This document shows positions 5,528 through 14,111 of a stretch of 17,440 nt of DNA, piece after piece. The stretch comes from Chitinophagaceae bacterium UBA4412 (GTDB taxonomy: Bacteria > Bacteroidota > Bacteroidia > Chitinophagales > Chitinophagaceae): contig DGQO01000236.1 in assembly GCA_002400445.1 (NCBI GenBank), positions 1,941 through 19,380 on the forward strand. Direction: 5' to 3'. Below the pieces are notes generated by a model, which was not told the origin of the DNA, ran no database searches, and was given only the letters and a program-made list of their open reading frames with translations. Every line of letters starts with the position of its first letter. Positions within the stretch are counted from its first letter, which is position 1. A program made the translations under genes and the position numbers.

Positions 5528-8269
5528 TTAGATACTAAATGCTGTGTCTAAAATTTCCTGCTGTTCTTTTTGGTGATTTTTTGCGTAACCGGTAGCCGTA
5601 GATGCCGCAGCTTTACGACTGATGATATGCAGGTTGATGGTTTTTACATTCATCCTGAGGTAGGTGGCAGCGCCCATATTCAGGGGCTCTTCCTGCACCC
5701 AATGCCAGATGGCCTTATTGTATTTTTTATACAACTGATCTAATTGAAGTTGCGGCAGTGGATACAATTGCTCCAGGCGAACAATGGCCACATCTTTACG
5801 ATTTTCTTTTTGCTGGCGCTCTAGCAATTCAAAATATATTTTACCTGAGCACAGCAACACTTTTTCTATCATGCCGGCATCAGTAGCTTGTTCATCATCA
5901 TAGATTTCTTTAAAGCCACCGGTGGTAAAGTCGCTCTGCGTACTTGCCGTACCGGGATGGCGCAGGTTTGCCTTTGGGGTAAACACAATCATCGGTTTGC
6001 GAAATGGCCAGGCTTGCTGCCTGCGCAAGGCATGAAAAAAGTTTGCTGCCGTGGTTATGTTGGCTACAATCCAGTTTTGCTCTGCAGATTGCTGTAAAAA
6101 TCTTTCCATACGGGCACTGCTATGCTCCGGCCCCTGCCCTTCATAGCCATGCGGCAGTAGCAACACCAAGCCATTCATGCGCTGCCATTTAGTTTCTGCA
6201 GAGCAGAGGTATTGGTCTACAATAATCTGGGCACCATTTACAAAATCGCCAAACTGTGCTTCCCAAAGTACGAGCGCATTTGGATTGGCCATAGAATAAC
6301 CATATTCAAAACCCATAACCGCATACTCACTGAGCAGAGAATTATAAATGCGGAAACTTGCGCCATCGGTTTGAAAACCAGAAAGCCGGTTGTATTCTTC
6401 ATTCGTATTTTCATCGTATAAAACCGCATGCCTGCTGCTGAAAGTGCCCCGCTTTACATCCTGCCCACTCATGCGCACATCCTTCCCTTCTTTTACCAGC
6501 GAAGCGAAAGCCAGTAACTCTGCAGTAGCCCAATCTATCTTATGATCCTCATTAAAAAATTTGATTTTATCCTGCAGTAATTTTTCCACTTTGCGCAGTG
6601 GTTTAAAATGATCCGGCACTTTCATCAGTTGAAAAAACAATGTATTGAGTTCCTCCTGCGAAATAGCGGTAACAGGAGAAGAAACAAAGTCCTGCTCTGT
6701 AGCACGCCGCAGGCTTCTCCACCACAATTCCGGTTTTTGGAAAGTGTACGGTAGCGGATTTTGCTTTACATCATCCAGGCGCTCCTGCAAGTCTGAGAGA
6801 TAGGTTTTCTCCATAGCCCTTGCCATTTCCTTGGCATCCGGCTCCCCATTTTCAATGAGGTATTGGGTGTACACTTCCCGTGGATTAAGGTGCTTTTCTA
6901 TAAGTGAATACAGTTGCGGCTGCGTAAACTTCGGCTCATCACCTTCGTTATGACCATGGCGGCGATAGCAAACCATGTCTACAAAAAAGTCGCTGTTAAA
7001 TTCCTGGCGGTATAGCGTGGCCAGTTGGGCTGCTTTAACCACGGCTTCTGCATCATCGCCATTTACATGCAGCACGGGAGCCTGAACCATGCCCGCTAAA
7101 GAGGTGGCATAATCTGCACTGCGTGCATCATCAAAATCTGTGGTAAAACCTATCTGGTTATTGATGATAAAATGAATGGTGCCACCTGTATAATAACCTT
7201 CCAGTTTGCTCATCTGCAGCACTTCGTACACTACGCCCTGGCCAGCTACGGAAGAATCTCCATGGATAAGTATGGGCAATATTTTATCATATTCGCTTTC
7301 ATATAGTACATCTGCCTTGCTGCGGGCAAAGCCGATTACAACAGGATCTACCGTTTCCAGGTGAGAAGGATTGGGACAGAGTTTCAGATGCACTTTTTTA
7401 CCGGACTCCGTTTCCACTTCACTGCTGTAACCCAGGTGATATTTTACGTCTCCGCTTCCCATCGTAGAATCTGGCAGAGATGTTCCTTCAAACTCCGTAA
7501 ATATCTGCTCATAGGTTTTGCCCATGATATTTGCCAGCACATTGAGCCGGCCTCTGTGCGCCATACCAATCATCACTTCCTGCACATCATGTGCAGAACC
7601 TACATTAATAATAGCATCCAGCGCAGCAATGGTGGTTTCCCCGCCTTCCAGGCTAAAGCGCTTTTGGCCTACATATTTTGTGTGCAAAAACTTTTCGAAC
7701 ATTACACCCTGGTTCAACTTTCGCAGGATACGTTCTTTTTGCTCCAGGGGCAAAGGCTTGTGAAAATCATTTTCCATGGCATTAATCATCCAGCCTATCT
7801 TCACTTTATCATTTACTGCGCTGAATTCAACACCCACATGATGGGCATAAGATCTTTTAAGCAAGGCAAGAATATCCCGCAGGCTTGCCCCGCCGAGTCT
7901 TACGAATTTTCCGGCTTCAAAACTTTGATCGAGGTCTGCATCGGAGAGGCCGTAGTCTACCAGTTCAAGGTTGGCATGCCTGTCTTTCCGTTGCCTGATC
8001 GGATTGGTATCTGCAATAAGATGGCCTTTTTTGCGATAGCCAGAAATGAGCCTGTACACGGCAAATTCTTTCTCCAAATTAGCGGGAACATCTTTTAAGC
8101 CGCCTGCTTGTGCAGGCGCCTCAGTGTTGCCATTAGCTACTGCAAAGTCGAATCCTTCAAAAAATTTGCGCATATCTTCATCCACACTTTCCGGATCTTT
8201 GACAAAATCGTGGTATAAATTTTCAATATACGAAGGGTGCGAATTGGTGATGTATTGAAAATCCTTCAT
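5528..8269 (-). CDS. sucA: 2-oxoglutarate dehydrogenase E1 component
   Basis: The thiamine-diphosphate enzyme of the TCA cycle that decarboxylates 2-oxoglutarate and passes the succinyl group to the E2 lipoyl domain. It is 913 residues, in the usual 900-950 range. The N-terminus (SHPSYIENLYHDFVKDPESV) is the short segment known to contact E2. Conserved blocks are RFSLEGGE (204-211), GMAHRGRLNVL (235-245), HLGYS (278-282), GDSSVAGQG (337-345), INNQIGFTT (369-377), GDDAEAV (404-410) and YRRHGHNEGDEP (435-446). Further on are FGDFVNGAQ and HGYEGQGPEHSSAR, typical of the C-terminal transketolase-like half. sucB (E2) is not adjacent; ffh follows directly. It is divergent from rpsT across 192 bases, in which I could not find a convincing sucA promoter. 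Confidence 0.98.
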   Translation of the reverse strand: MKDFQYITNSHPSYIENLYHDFVKDPESVDEDMRKFFEGFDFAVANGNTEAPAQAGGLKDVPANLEKEFAVYRLISGYRKKGHLIADTNPIRQRKDRHANLELVDYGLSDADLDQSFEAGKFVRLGGASLRDILALLKRSYAHHVGVEFSAVNDKVKIGWMINAMENDFHKPLPLEQKERILRKLNQGVMFEKFLHTKYVGQKRFSLEGGETTIAALDAIINVGSAHDVQEVMIGMAHRGRLNVLANIMGKTYEQIFTEFEGTSLPDSTMGSGDVKYHLGYSSEVETESGKKVHLKLCPNPSHLETVDPVVIGFARSKADVLYESEYDKILPILIHGDSSVAGQGVVYEVLQMSKLEGYYTGGTIHFIINNQIGFTTDFDDARSADYATSLAGMVQAPVLHVNGDDAEAVVKAAQLATLYRQEFNSDFFVDMVCYRRHGHNEGDEPKFTQPQLYSLIEKHLNPREVYTQYLIENGEPDAKEMARAMEKTYLSDLQERLDDVKQNPLPYTFQKPELWWRSLRRATEQDFVSSPVTAISQEELNTLFFQLMKVPDHFKPLRKVEKLLQDKIKFFNEDHKIDWATAELLAFASLVKEGKDVRMSGQDVKRGTFSSRHAVLYDENTNEEYNRLSGFQTDGASFRIYNSLLSEYAVMGFEYGYSMANPNALVLWEAQFGDFVNGAQIIVDQYLCSAETKWQRMNGLVLLLPHGYEGQGPEHSSARMERFLQQSAEQNWIVANITTAANFFHALRRQQAWPFRKPMIVFTPKANLRHPGTASTQSDFTTGGFKEIYDDEQATDAGMIEKVLLCSGKIYFELLERQQKENRKDVAIVRLEQLYPLPQLQLDQLYKKYNKAIWHWVQEEPLNMGAATYLRMNVKTINLHIISRKAAASTATGYAKNHQKEQQEILDTAFSI

Positions 8270-8432
8270 TATAGACTTAAGTTTGGAAATTATAGTTCAA
8301 ATGAGGGGCAAATATCGGTTTATATCCTAAGACTGCCCGCTGCAAATAGCACTTAACAAGCGAATTGTCCATTAATTGTGCCGTTCCTGAAAAAAAGACC
8401 AAAAAAGTATAGGCTAATTAAACTCAGTCTCC

Positions 8433-8440
8433 TATCTTTG
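8433..8440 (+). promoter_or_regulatory. Candidate -7 element of the rpsT promoter
   Basis: TATCTTTG matches TAnnTTTG exactly and sits 21 bases before the rpsT ATG, giving a very short leader of about 15 bases. No clear TTG is visible 18-21 bases upstream. The position just before a ribosomal protein gene makes it credible. Confidence 0.45.
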
Positions 8441-8461
8441 CAGCCCAAAAATTAAGTAGAC

Positions 8462-8725
8462 ATGGCAAATCATGCAGCGACCAAAAAAGATGTGCGGCAG
8501 AGTACAAGACGTAATGAGCGCAATCGTTATTATGGTAAAACAACCCGTAATGCAATCCGGGATATCCGTACCATCACTGAGCAGCAAGCTGCCTCAGATA
8601 AAATGCCCGTAGTTGCTTCTATGATTGATAAGCTGGCTAAGCGTAATGTTATTCACAAAAACAAAGCTAGTAACCTTAAGAGCAAACTTGCTAGGCGGGT
8701 GAACAAACTTGCAGCGCAGGCATAA
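8462..8725 (+). CDS. rpsT: 30S ribosomal protein S20
   Basis: A small basic protein that binds 16S rRNA in the 30S subunit. It has 87 residues, the normal size. The sequence is lysine/arginine rich and follows the family: MANHAATKKDVRQSTRRNERN at the start, a central KTTRNAIRDIRTI, and HKNKASNLKSKLARRVNKL near the end. It is a single-gene unit with its own -7 element and a terminator. It is divergent from sucA. Confidence 0.97.
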   Translation: MANHAATKKDVRQSTRRNERNRYYGKTTRNAIRDIRTITEQQAASDKMPVVASMIDKLAKRNVIHKNKASNLKSKLARRVNKLAAQA

Positions 8726-8759
8726 CCAAAACCGTAAGTTTTATTATTATATTATTCCG

Positions 8760-8795
8760 AGCCCGTCAATTAAAGATTGATGGGCTTTGTTATTT
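8760..8795 (+). terminator. Intrinsic terminator of rpsT
   Basis: AGCCCGTCAA (8760-8769) pairs with TTGATGGGCT (8777-8786), a 10-bp stem with one G-U pair and a 7-base loop, followed by TTGTTATTT. It lies 35 bases past the rpsT stop. Confidence 0.75.
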
Positions 8796-8831
8796 AGCTT
8801 CGCTCATCTTTGACTCAGAAAAAAACGGATT

Positions 8832-11372
8832 ATGAAAAAGCTGATTGCTTTCCTATTCACTTCATTGGTTTTAATAAGCTTTGCTGTTGCGCAAGGCACA
8901 GAAACATTTACCAGCATGCCCGCAAATGACGGTGCTTATTCCCTTCGTACCTGGACGGGTGATAATGGTTTAACCTGGACGGCCACGGATGCCCGCACAG
9001 ATCAAACCCTTAATGGAAGAGCGGTGGCAATAAGGCTTGGAGCGGTGTCCTGCTCTGGTATTCCTAACGGCATCAATGCACTCAGTTTTTCCCACCAACA
9101 AGTATATAGCGGGAGCGGGGCTGTGCTGGAAGTGTATGTGAATAGTACGCTCCTGGGTACGGTGAATGTAACCACTACCTCGGCTTCAGCGAGCTTTGCG
9201 AATATTAATGTTACGGGTCCATTTATACTGATGATTAAGCAGGTGACACCCAACCTTCGGGTAGCCATTGATGATATTACATGGACCGGTAACTCCACCA
9301 TTCCTCCCTGCCTGGAACCAACTACTCAACCCTCTGGCCTTAACTTGCTGGCCACCTCTGCATCAGTTACTGGCAACTTTACTGCTGCCTCACCTGCGGT
9401 AGATGGCTATTTAATAATCCGGAGTACGGGCAACAACCTCACCGTATTGCCCGCAGATGGTACTTCTTACAGCCCGGGGCAAATTATTGGCAATGGTACC
9501 GTGGTTACTAATACTTCCGCCACCACTTTCACAGATAATAGCCTTGCAGCATCTACACAATACTATTATTTCATCTTTGCAGAAAATGATCAGGACTGCA
9601 GCGGCAGTCCCAACTATTTACTTTCAGGCGCACTTACTGGTGATGTAACTACAGGGGCGCTGGCAGCTTGCCAAACTCCATCGCCAGTGACAGGTCTTTC
9701 CCTCAGTTCAGGAAATAATTTCATTGGGGGTTCTTTCACTCCTTCCGCCGGTGCTAACCGGTACCTCACGCTTATCAGCAGTTCGTCGATGCTGGGTGCT
9801 AATCCGGTGAACGGGACCACCTATACTCCTGGCCAGAACATTGGCAGCGGAACCGTCTTGAGTTATAACAATTCCACTACGCTAAGTGCCACCGGACTTA
9901 ATGCGAACAGCACATATTTTATATATGTTTTCGCTGCAGCAGCGGAGTGTTTAAATCAGCCTGTTTACAGCATTGTTACGAGTAGCAGTATTGCAACTAT
10001 CAATAGTTCCACTGGTATTCCGGCTGGTTTTTATGATGGTACAGCCGGCCTGAGTTGCCAGCCCTTAAAGACAAAACTGAAAGAGATAGCCAGTGCAAAC
10101 TATACATCATTGTCCTATACACCTGGCGTATGGAATGCCTACAAATACACGGATATTAAACCTGGAACAACTAATGTGATTTGGGATGTGTACACAGATG
10201 ACAACTTGGAGACAACTCCGGAAACATACACATTCATTTTTGGAACTGATCAATGTGGAAATTATCAAAATGAAGGCGATTGTTATAACAGGGAGCATAC
10301 CACGCCCAAAAGTTGGTTTAGCGATAGATCACCAATGATTACAGATTTGCAACACTTGTATCCTACAGATGGATATGTAAATAACAAGCGGAGCAATTTT
10401 CCTTATGGCGAAGTAACCAATGCCACATATACCTCCATAGACAACCATAGCAAGCTTGGTACAGGAAATAATTTTGGTTACACCGGCACTGTTTTCGAAC
10501 CGATCGATGCCTTTAAGGGTGACTTAGCGAGGGTTTCTTTATACATGGCCACACGCTACGAAGATGAAATTATCAGTCAGAATTGGGCCGGCAATGCCCA
10601 GGCAAATGTGGCGATGCTTACGGCTGCTGAGCAATCGAATGCTGCAATGCGCAGACTGCAGGTGTATGAAACCTGGTATTTAAAAACGCTGTTTAAATGG
10701 ATTGGACAAGACCCCGTAAGTCAGAAAGAAATTGACCGGAACAACGGCATCTATTACCAATCCGGTCAAAATAACCGGAACCCATTTATCGATCATCCGG
10801 AATACGCTGCCATGATATGGCAATGCACCGGAGTGGTGCCTGTAACGATAGCCTCGTTTGCTGCGGTAGGAAATAAAGACAATACCAGCCTCACCTGGTA
10901 TGCCACTTATGAAACCAGTTTCAACGCTTTTGAAATAGAGCGCAGTACAGATGGTACTCATTTCAATAAAATTGGAGAGGTAGCAGGACGAAACCTGGCC
11001 AATTACAGTTTTGTAGATGATCAATTGCCCCAGGCAGCGGTTCTTTATTATCGCCTGAGGATGGTGGATATAGATGGTGCTGCAAAATATAGCAGTATCG
11101 TTTTAGTGAAGCGCAACCCGTTTTCCAGAGCATCTTTGGTGTACCCCAATCCAGTTGCAGATATGCTCAGTATTCAACTCGAGGGACCCCTCACAACAAA
11201 CACCCGGATAATCATTACGGATGTAGCTGGCAGAGTGGTACAGCAGCAATCGCTTTCCAGGGGTGAACAGTCTTTTGAACTGAAGGTAACATCTCTAACA
11301 AGTGGGCGGTATTTTTTCCGCATCACAGATCAGAATCGCATTATACATGATTCATTTGTAGTAATCCGTTAA
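8832..11372 (+). CDS. Secreted endonuclease I-family nuclease with FN3-like repeats and a T9SS sorting domain
   Basis: An exported nuclease of 846 residues. Residues 1-20 are a signal peptide (MKKLIAFLFTSLVLISFAVA). Residues 21-157 look like a beta-rich domain. Two related FN3-like units follow (about 168-265 and 287-383), each with a shared P-x-x-GT-Y-PGQ-IG-GTV core. The nuclease domain is about 395-665: NREHTTPKSWF (486-496) is the EndA/Vvn-type HNH-like motif with E488 and H489. DLQHLYPTDGYVNNKRSNFPYG (505-526) supplies the conserved N522 metal-ligand region. After a linker, 769-846 is a type A T9SS sorting domain (LVYPNPVADMLSIQLEG to SFVVIR). It is therefore probably exported by Sec, moved out by T9SS, and then released or attached to the surface. 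A likely role is degrading external DNA or RNA for nutrients. The upstream promoter is unclear (CATCTTTG at 8805-8812). Confidence 0.93.
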   Translation: MKKLIAFLFTSLVLISFAVAQGTETFTSMPANDGAYSLRTWTGDNGLTWTATDARTDQTLNGRAVAIRLGAVSCSGIPNGINALSFSHQQVYSGSGAVLEVYVNSTLLGTVNVTTTSASASFANINVTGPFILMIKQVTPNLRVAIDDITWTGNSTIPPCLEPTTQPSGLNLLATSASVTGNFTAASPAVDGYLIIRSTGNNLTVLPADGTSYSPGQIIGNGTVVTNTSATTFTDNSLAASTQYYYFIFAENDQDCSGSPNYLLSGALTGDVTTGALAACQTPSPVTGLSLSSGNNFIGGSFTPSAGANRYLTLISSSSMLGANPVNGTTYTPGQNIGSGTVLSYNNSTTLSATGLNANSTYFIYVFAAAAECLNQPVYSIVTSSSIATINSSTGIPAGFYDGTAGLSCQPLKTKLKEIASANYTSLSYTPGVWNAYKYTDIKPGTTNVIWDVYTDDNLETTPETYTFIFGTDQCGNYQNEGDCYNREHTTPKSWFSDRSPMITDLQHLYPTDGYVNNKRSNFPYGEVTNATYTSIDNHSKLGTGNNFGYTGTVFEPIDAFKGDLARVSLYMATRYEDEIISQNWAGNAQANVAMLTAAEQSNAAMRRLQVYETWYLKTLFKWIGQDPVSQKEIDRNNGIYYQSGQNNRNPFIDHPEYAAMIWQCTGVVPVTIASFAAVGNKDNTSLTWYATYETSFNAFEIERSTDGTHFNKIGEVAGRNLANYSFVDDQLPQAAVLYYRLRMVDIDGAAKYSSIVLVKRNPFSRASLVYPNPVADMLSIQLEGPLTTNTRIIITDVAGRVVQQQSLSRGEQSFELKVTSLTSGRYFFRITDQNRIIHDSFVVIR
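9333..9980 (+). repeat. Two tandem FN3-like repeats in the nuclease
   Basis: Residues about 168-265 and 287-383 align with each other. PADGTSYSPGQIIGNGTVV in the first matches PVNGTTYTPGQNIGSGTVL in the second, and both end in a Tyr-rich strand followed by FA and a Cys (C256, C373). They look like diverged copies of one domain, probably a spacer or adhesion module. Confidence 0.7.
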
Positions 11373-11392
11373 CCAGATTACGATGCTTTGTC

Positions 11393-11436
11393 AATTGCCA
11401 GGTAGAAAGCTAGTAGTATCTTTTTACCTGGCAATT
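11393..11436 (+). terminator. Long stable hairpin after the nuclease gene, possible terminator
   Basis: AATTGCCAGGTAGAAAG (11393-11409) pairs with CTTTTTACCTGGCAATT (11420-11436): 17 pairs, one of them G-U, and a 10-base loop. It starts 21 bases past the nuclease stop. The base following is T then CATGTT, so there is no real U tract. It may be a factor-assisted terminator or a 3'-end stabiliser rather than a classical intrinsic terminator. Confidence 0.55.
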
Positions 11437-11537
11437 TCATGTTGATCTAAGATGATGCCGGAGAAAGTCTTCTATGGACCTGCGTTTTTTTACCATTAAA
11501 AAAACTCCTTAGATTGCTGCCAAATTTACCAGAGACC

Positions 11538-13259
11538 ATGAAATTTTTCTTTCTGTTATTACTGTGCAGTACACAACTTAATGGTTTAGGTCAACAAACA
11601 GCATTTGAGAAATCCGGTGGAAAAGAAACCGCCACTTATAAGGAAATAATAGACTGGTACACTATGCTGGATAAGCGCTCTGCCAAACTCAACATGAAAA
11701 CGATGGGCGCCACAGATGCAGGTTACTCTTTGCACCTTGTTTTAATAAGTGCCGATGGTAAAATAAATCCTGCAGAATGGCATAAGCAAGGCAAAGTAAT
11801 TATCATGATTAACAATGGTATCCATCCCGGTGAGCCAGATGGTATAGACGCCAGCATGATGCTGGCCCGCGACATCATCAATGGAAAAATTAATTTGCCC
11901 AAAAATGTTTGCCTTGGCATTATTCCCGTGTATAATATTGGTGGATGTCTTAACAGGAACAGCTATACCCGTGCGAATCAAAATGGCCCCTTAGCCTACG
12001 GCTTCCGGGGGAACTCACAAAACCTCGATTTAAACAGGGACTTTACGAAATCTGATAGTAAAGAGGCCGTTTCTTTTGCAGAGATCTTTCATTTTCTCAA
12101 CCCCGACATATTTCTGGATAATCATGTGAGTGACGGTGCAGATTTTCAACATACCATGACCCTTATAAGCACGCAGTATGATAAGCTAGGCAAGCCTTTG
12201 GGAGATTTTTTACGCCAGCGTTTTGAACCAGCGCTTTACACAAGCATGAAAACAAAAGGCTGGAATATGATACCGTATGTGGACTTTAGCACCACAGACT
12301 TTAGCCATGGCATGAATATGTTTTTTGAATCGCCAAGATATTCTTCAGGCTATGCAGCACTTTTTGGAACAATGAGTTTTATTTCGGAAACACATATGCT
12401 AAAGCCCTATGAAAGCAGGGTTAAATCTACTTACGATCTGATGTGCAGTTTCATAAGTACAGCATCTGGTAATGCCGCTGTAATTAGAAACATGAAAACG
12501 GAAACCAATTTAAATTGGGGTAGCAGCAAGTTCTATCCGCTTTCATGGAAGTTAGACACTTCCGCATTTTCCAAGATTTTCTTCCAGGGCTACCGCACAG
12601 GTACCACAGAAAGTGAAGCCACCGGCTTAACCCGCAGTTTCTTTAATCATGAAAAGCCTTTTGAAGATTCGATCAGGTTCTTTGATCACTATTTGCCTTC
12701 GCAAACGGTTGCCATGCCCCGCGGCTATTTTTTAAAAGCGGGTTATGGAAAAATTGTGGAATTGCTTAAGGTTAATAAAATCAAGTCAATTCCTATCGAA
12801 CAAGACACATTTGTAAGGGTAACAAGTTATAAGATTACCTCCTACAAGTCCTATCCAAAAGCTTATGAAAAACACCATAAGAATTATGCAGTACAGGTAG
12901 CCTCTTCATCTATATTTATAAAATTCTCCAAAGGAGACCTATATATTCCTGTAGACCAGTCGGGAGCAAGGTATATTGTAGAAATGCTGGAACCCGAGGG
13001 AGATGATTCCTGGTTTTCCTGGAATTTTTTTGACGGCATACTACAACAAAAAGAAGGCTATAGTGATTACAGATGGGAGGAAATAGCGGCCCAGGTGTTA
13101 AGGGCAGACGCTGCTCTGCAGAAAAAACTGCAAAGGAAAAAGGAGGCCGAGCCGGCCTTTGCTAAAAATACTGGAGCCATCCTTCGATATATTTATGAAA
13201 ATTCGCCATACATGGAGGCTGCTTTCATGCAATACCCGGTATATAGAGTGGAAAATTAG
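11538..13259 (+). CDS. Secreted M14-family zinc carboxypeptidase
   Basis: A metallopeptidase of the M14 fold, 573 residues. MKFFFLLLLCSTQLNGLGQQ is a likely signal peptide, so the enzyme is probably periplasmic or exported; no T9SS sorting domain is present. The zinc site is NNGIHPGEPDG (H96, E99) and LDNHVSDGADF (H196). NLDLNRDF (162-169) contains the substrate-binding Asn-Arg pair. ISETH around 282-286 gives the expected catalytic Glu (E284). About 250 residues after the catalytic domain have no motif I recognise. An in-frame TTG at 11514 would add eight residues before the signal peptide; the ATG at 11538 is preferred. It follows the nuclease on the same strand, but the hairpin between suggests separate transcripts. 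The substrate, peptide or murein peptide, cannot be decided. Confidence 0.88.
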   Translation: MKFFFLLLLCSTQLNGLGQQTAFEKSGGKETATYKEIIDWYTMLDKRSAKLNMKTMGATDAGYSLHLVLISADGKINPAEWHKQGKVIIMINNGIHPGEPDGIDASMMLARDIINGKINLPKNVCLGIIPVYNIGGCLNRNSYTRANQNGPLAYGFRGNSQNLDLNRDFTKSDSKEAVSFAEIFHFLNPDIFLDNHVSDGADFQHTMTLISTQYDKLGKPLGDFLRQRFEPALYTSMKTKGWNMIPYVDFSTTDFSHGMNMFFESPRYSSGYAALFGTMSFISETHMLKPYESRVKSTYDLMCSFISTASGNAAVIRNMKTETNLNWGSSKFYPLSWKLDTSAFSKIFFQGYRTGTTESEATGLTRSFFNHEKPFEDSIRFFDHYLPSQTVAMPRGYFLKAGYGKIVELLKVNKIKSIPIEQDTFVRVTSYKITSYKSYPKAYEKHHKNYAVQVASSSIFIKFSKGDLYIPVDQSGARYIVEMLEPEGDDSWFSWNFFDGILQQKEGYSDYRWEEIAAQVLRADAALQKKLQRKKEAEPAFAKNTGAILRYIYENSPYMEAAFMQYPVYRVEN

Positions 13260-13342
13260 GCATAACGCCGCTTCCTTATGAAAAATACCGACCTCTTCCC
13301 AAAAAAAGCTGCCTTTCCCCTATTTTTCTGGAAGCATTAAGC

Positions 13343-13350
13343 TAACTTTG
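13343..13350 (+). promoter_or_regulatory. Candidate -7 element of the rpsF-rpsR-rplI operon promoter
   Basis: TAACTTTG fits TAnnTTTG, 55 bases before the rpsF ATG. The -33 part is weak (TTTCC near 13314-13318). The predicted start falls at about 13355, right at the foot of the CCCGTT/AACGGG hairpin. Confidence 0.45.
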
Positions 13351-13353
13351 CCA

Positions 13354-13371
13354 CCCGTTAAAAAAAACGGG
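13354..13371 (+). promoter_or_regulatory. Short hairpin at the 5' end of the predicted rpsF leader
   Basis: CCCGTT (13354-13359) and AACGGG (13366-13371) form a 6-bp stem with an A-only 6-base loop. It would sit at the very start of the S6 operon mRNA. It could protect the 5' end or take part in ribosomal-protein feedback; S6:S18 binding leader structures are known in other bacteria, but the match is not established here. Confidence 0.35.
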
Positions 13372-13405
13372 ATTAACTAATTTATTCATTAACAAACAGG
13401 TAAAA

Positions 13406-13759
13406 ATGAGCAACTACGAATTGATGGTGATTTTTACTCCTGTGCTTTCTGAAGAGGAATTTAAAACCGCTCAGAAAAAATACGAAACCCTTGTTACCGA
13501 CAATGGAGGAGTAGTGGAGCACACAAAACCATGGGGACTAAAATCACTGGCGTATCCTGTAGCTAAAAAGACCACTGGTCTTTATTGGATTATGGAGTAT
13601 TCTGCGCCAACCAGCTTCAATGAAAAGTTGAAGATTCAACTTTTAAGGGACGAATCCGTTATTCGTCACATGTTTACTGTACTCGATAAATACGCCGTGG
13701 AGTACAATGTAAGAAAGAGAAGTGGTGTACAATCTTCTACTGAAAAAACAGAGGCGTAA
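13406..13759 (+). CDS. rpsF: 30S ribosomal protein S6
   Basis: Partner of S18 in the 30S platform. At 117 residues it is normal. [18 protein letters not shown] is the family start (YE-x-M-I-x-P), [23 protein letters not shown] is the conserved middle (GG-V--WG-r-LAYpi-k---G), and the C-terminus ([12 protein letters not shown]) is a short polar tail. First gene of the S6-S18-L9 operon; rpsR starts two bases after its stop. Confidence 0.97.
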   Translation: MSNYELMVIFTPVLSEEEFKTAQKKYETLVTDNGGVVEHTKPWGLKSLAYPVAKKTTGLYWIMEYSAPTSFNEKLKIQLLRDESVIRHMFTVLDKYAVEYNVRKRSGVQSSTEKTEA

Positions 13760-13761
13760 TC

Positions 13762-14028
13762 ATGGCAAAAGCAAACGAAATTAAATACCTCACTGCTATC
13801 AAAGCAGAAAAGCGTCCGAAGAAATATTGCCGCTTTAAGAAAATGGGTATCCGTTATGTAGATTACAAAGACGGAGATTTTTTAAAAAAGTTTCTGAACG
13901 AACAAGGTAAATTATTGCCACGGCGTATTACTGGTAACTCACTTAAGTTTCAACGCAAAGTGAGCGAAGCGGTAAAGAAAGCACGTCAGATGGCTATCCT
14001 TCCTTACGTAACAGATCTTTTGAAATAA
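13762..14028 (+). CDS. rpsR: 30S ribosomal protein S18
   Basis: Binds with S6 to the central domain of 16S rRNA. It has 88 residues. The S18 core is clear: [15 protein letters not shown], then [33 protein letters not shown], the conserved R-x-TG-----Q----AIKRAR---LLPY block. It directly follows rpsF, so translation is probably coupled. No ssb or priB gene lies between, unlike Firmicutes and enterobacteria. Confidence 0.97.
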   Translation: MAKANEIKYLTAIKAEKRPKKYCRFKKMGIRYVDYKDGDFLKKFLNEQGKLLPRRITGNSLKFQRKVSEAVKKARQMAILPYVTDLLK

Positions 14029-14111
14029 ACTTTTTCACCACCCTAATCCCTGCACCCGCACGGAGAAAGTCCTGGATTAAACCATAAGGATTGGGTAAAA
14101 ATGCAAATACA

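Noticed and set aside
7361..8098. A 245-codon plus-strand ORF
   Set aside because: It lies wholly antisense to sucA, whose translation matches its family throughout; the plus-strand product resembles no protein and is a by-product of codon bias.
8270..8461. Search for a sucA promoter and regulatory RNA in the sucA-rpsT divergent region
   Set aside because: No TAnnTTTG element was found for sucA; the only pairing seen (GCACTTAA with TTAATTGTGC) is short and bulged.
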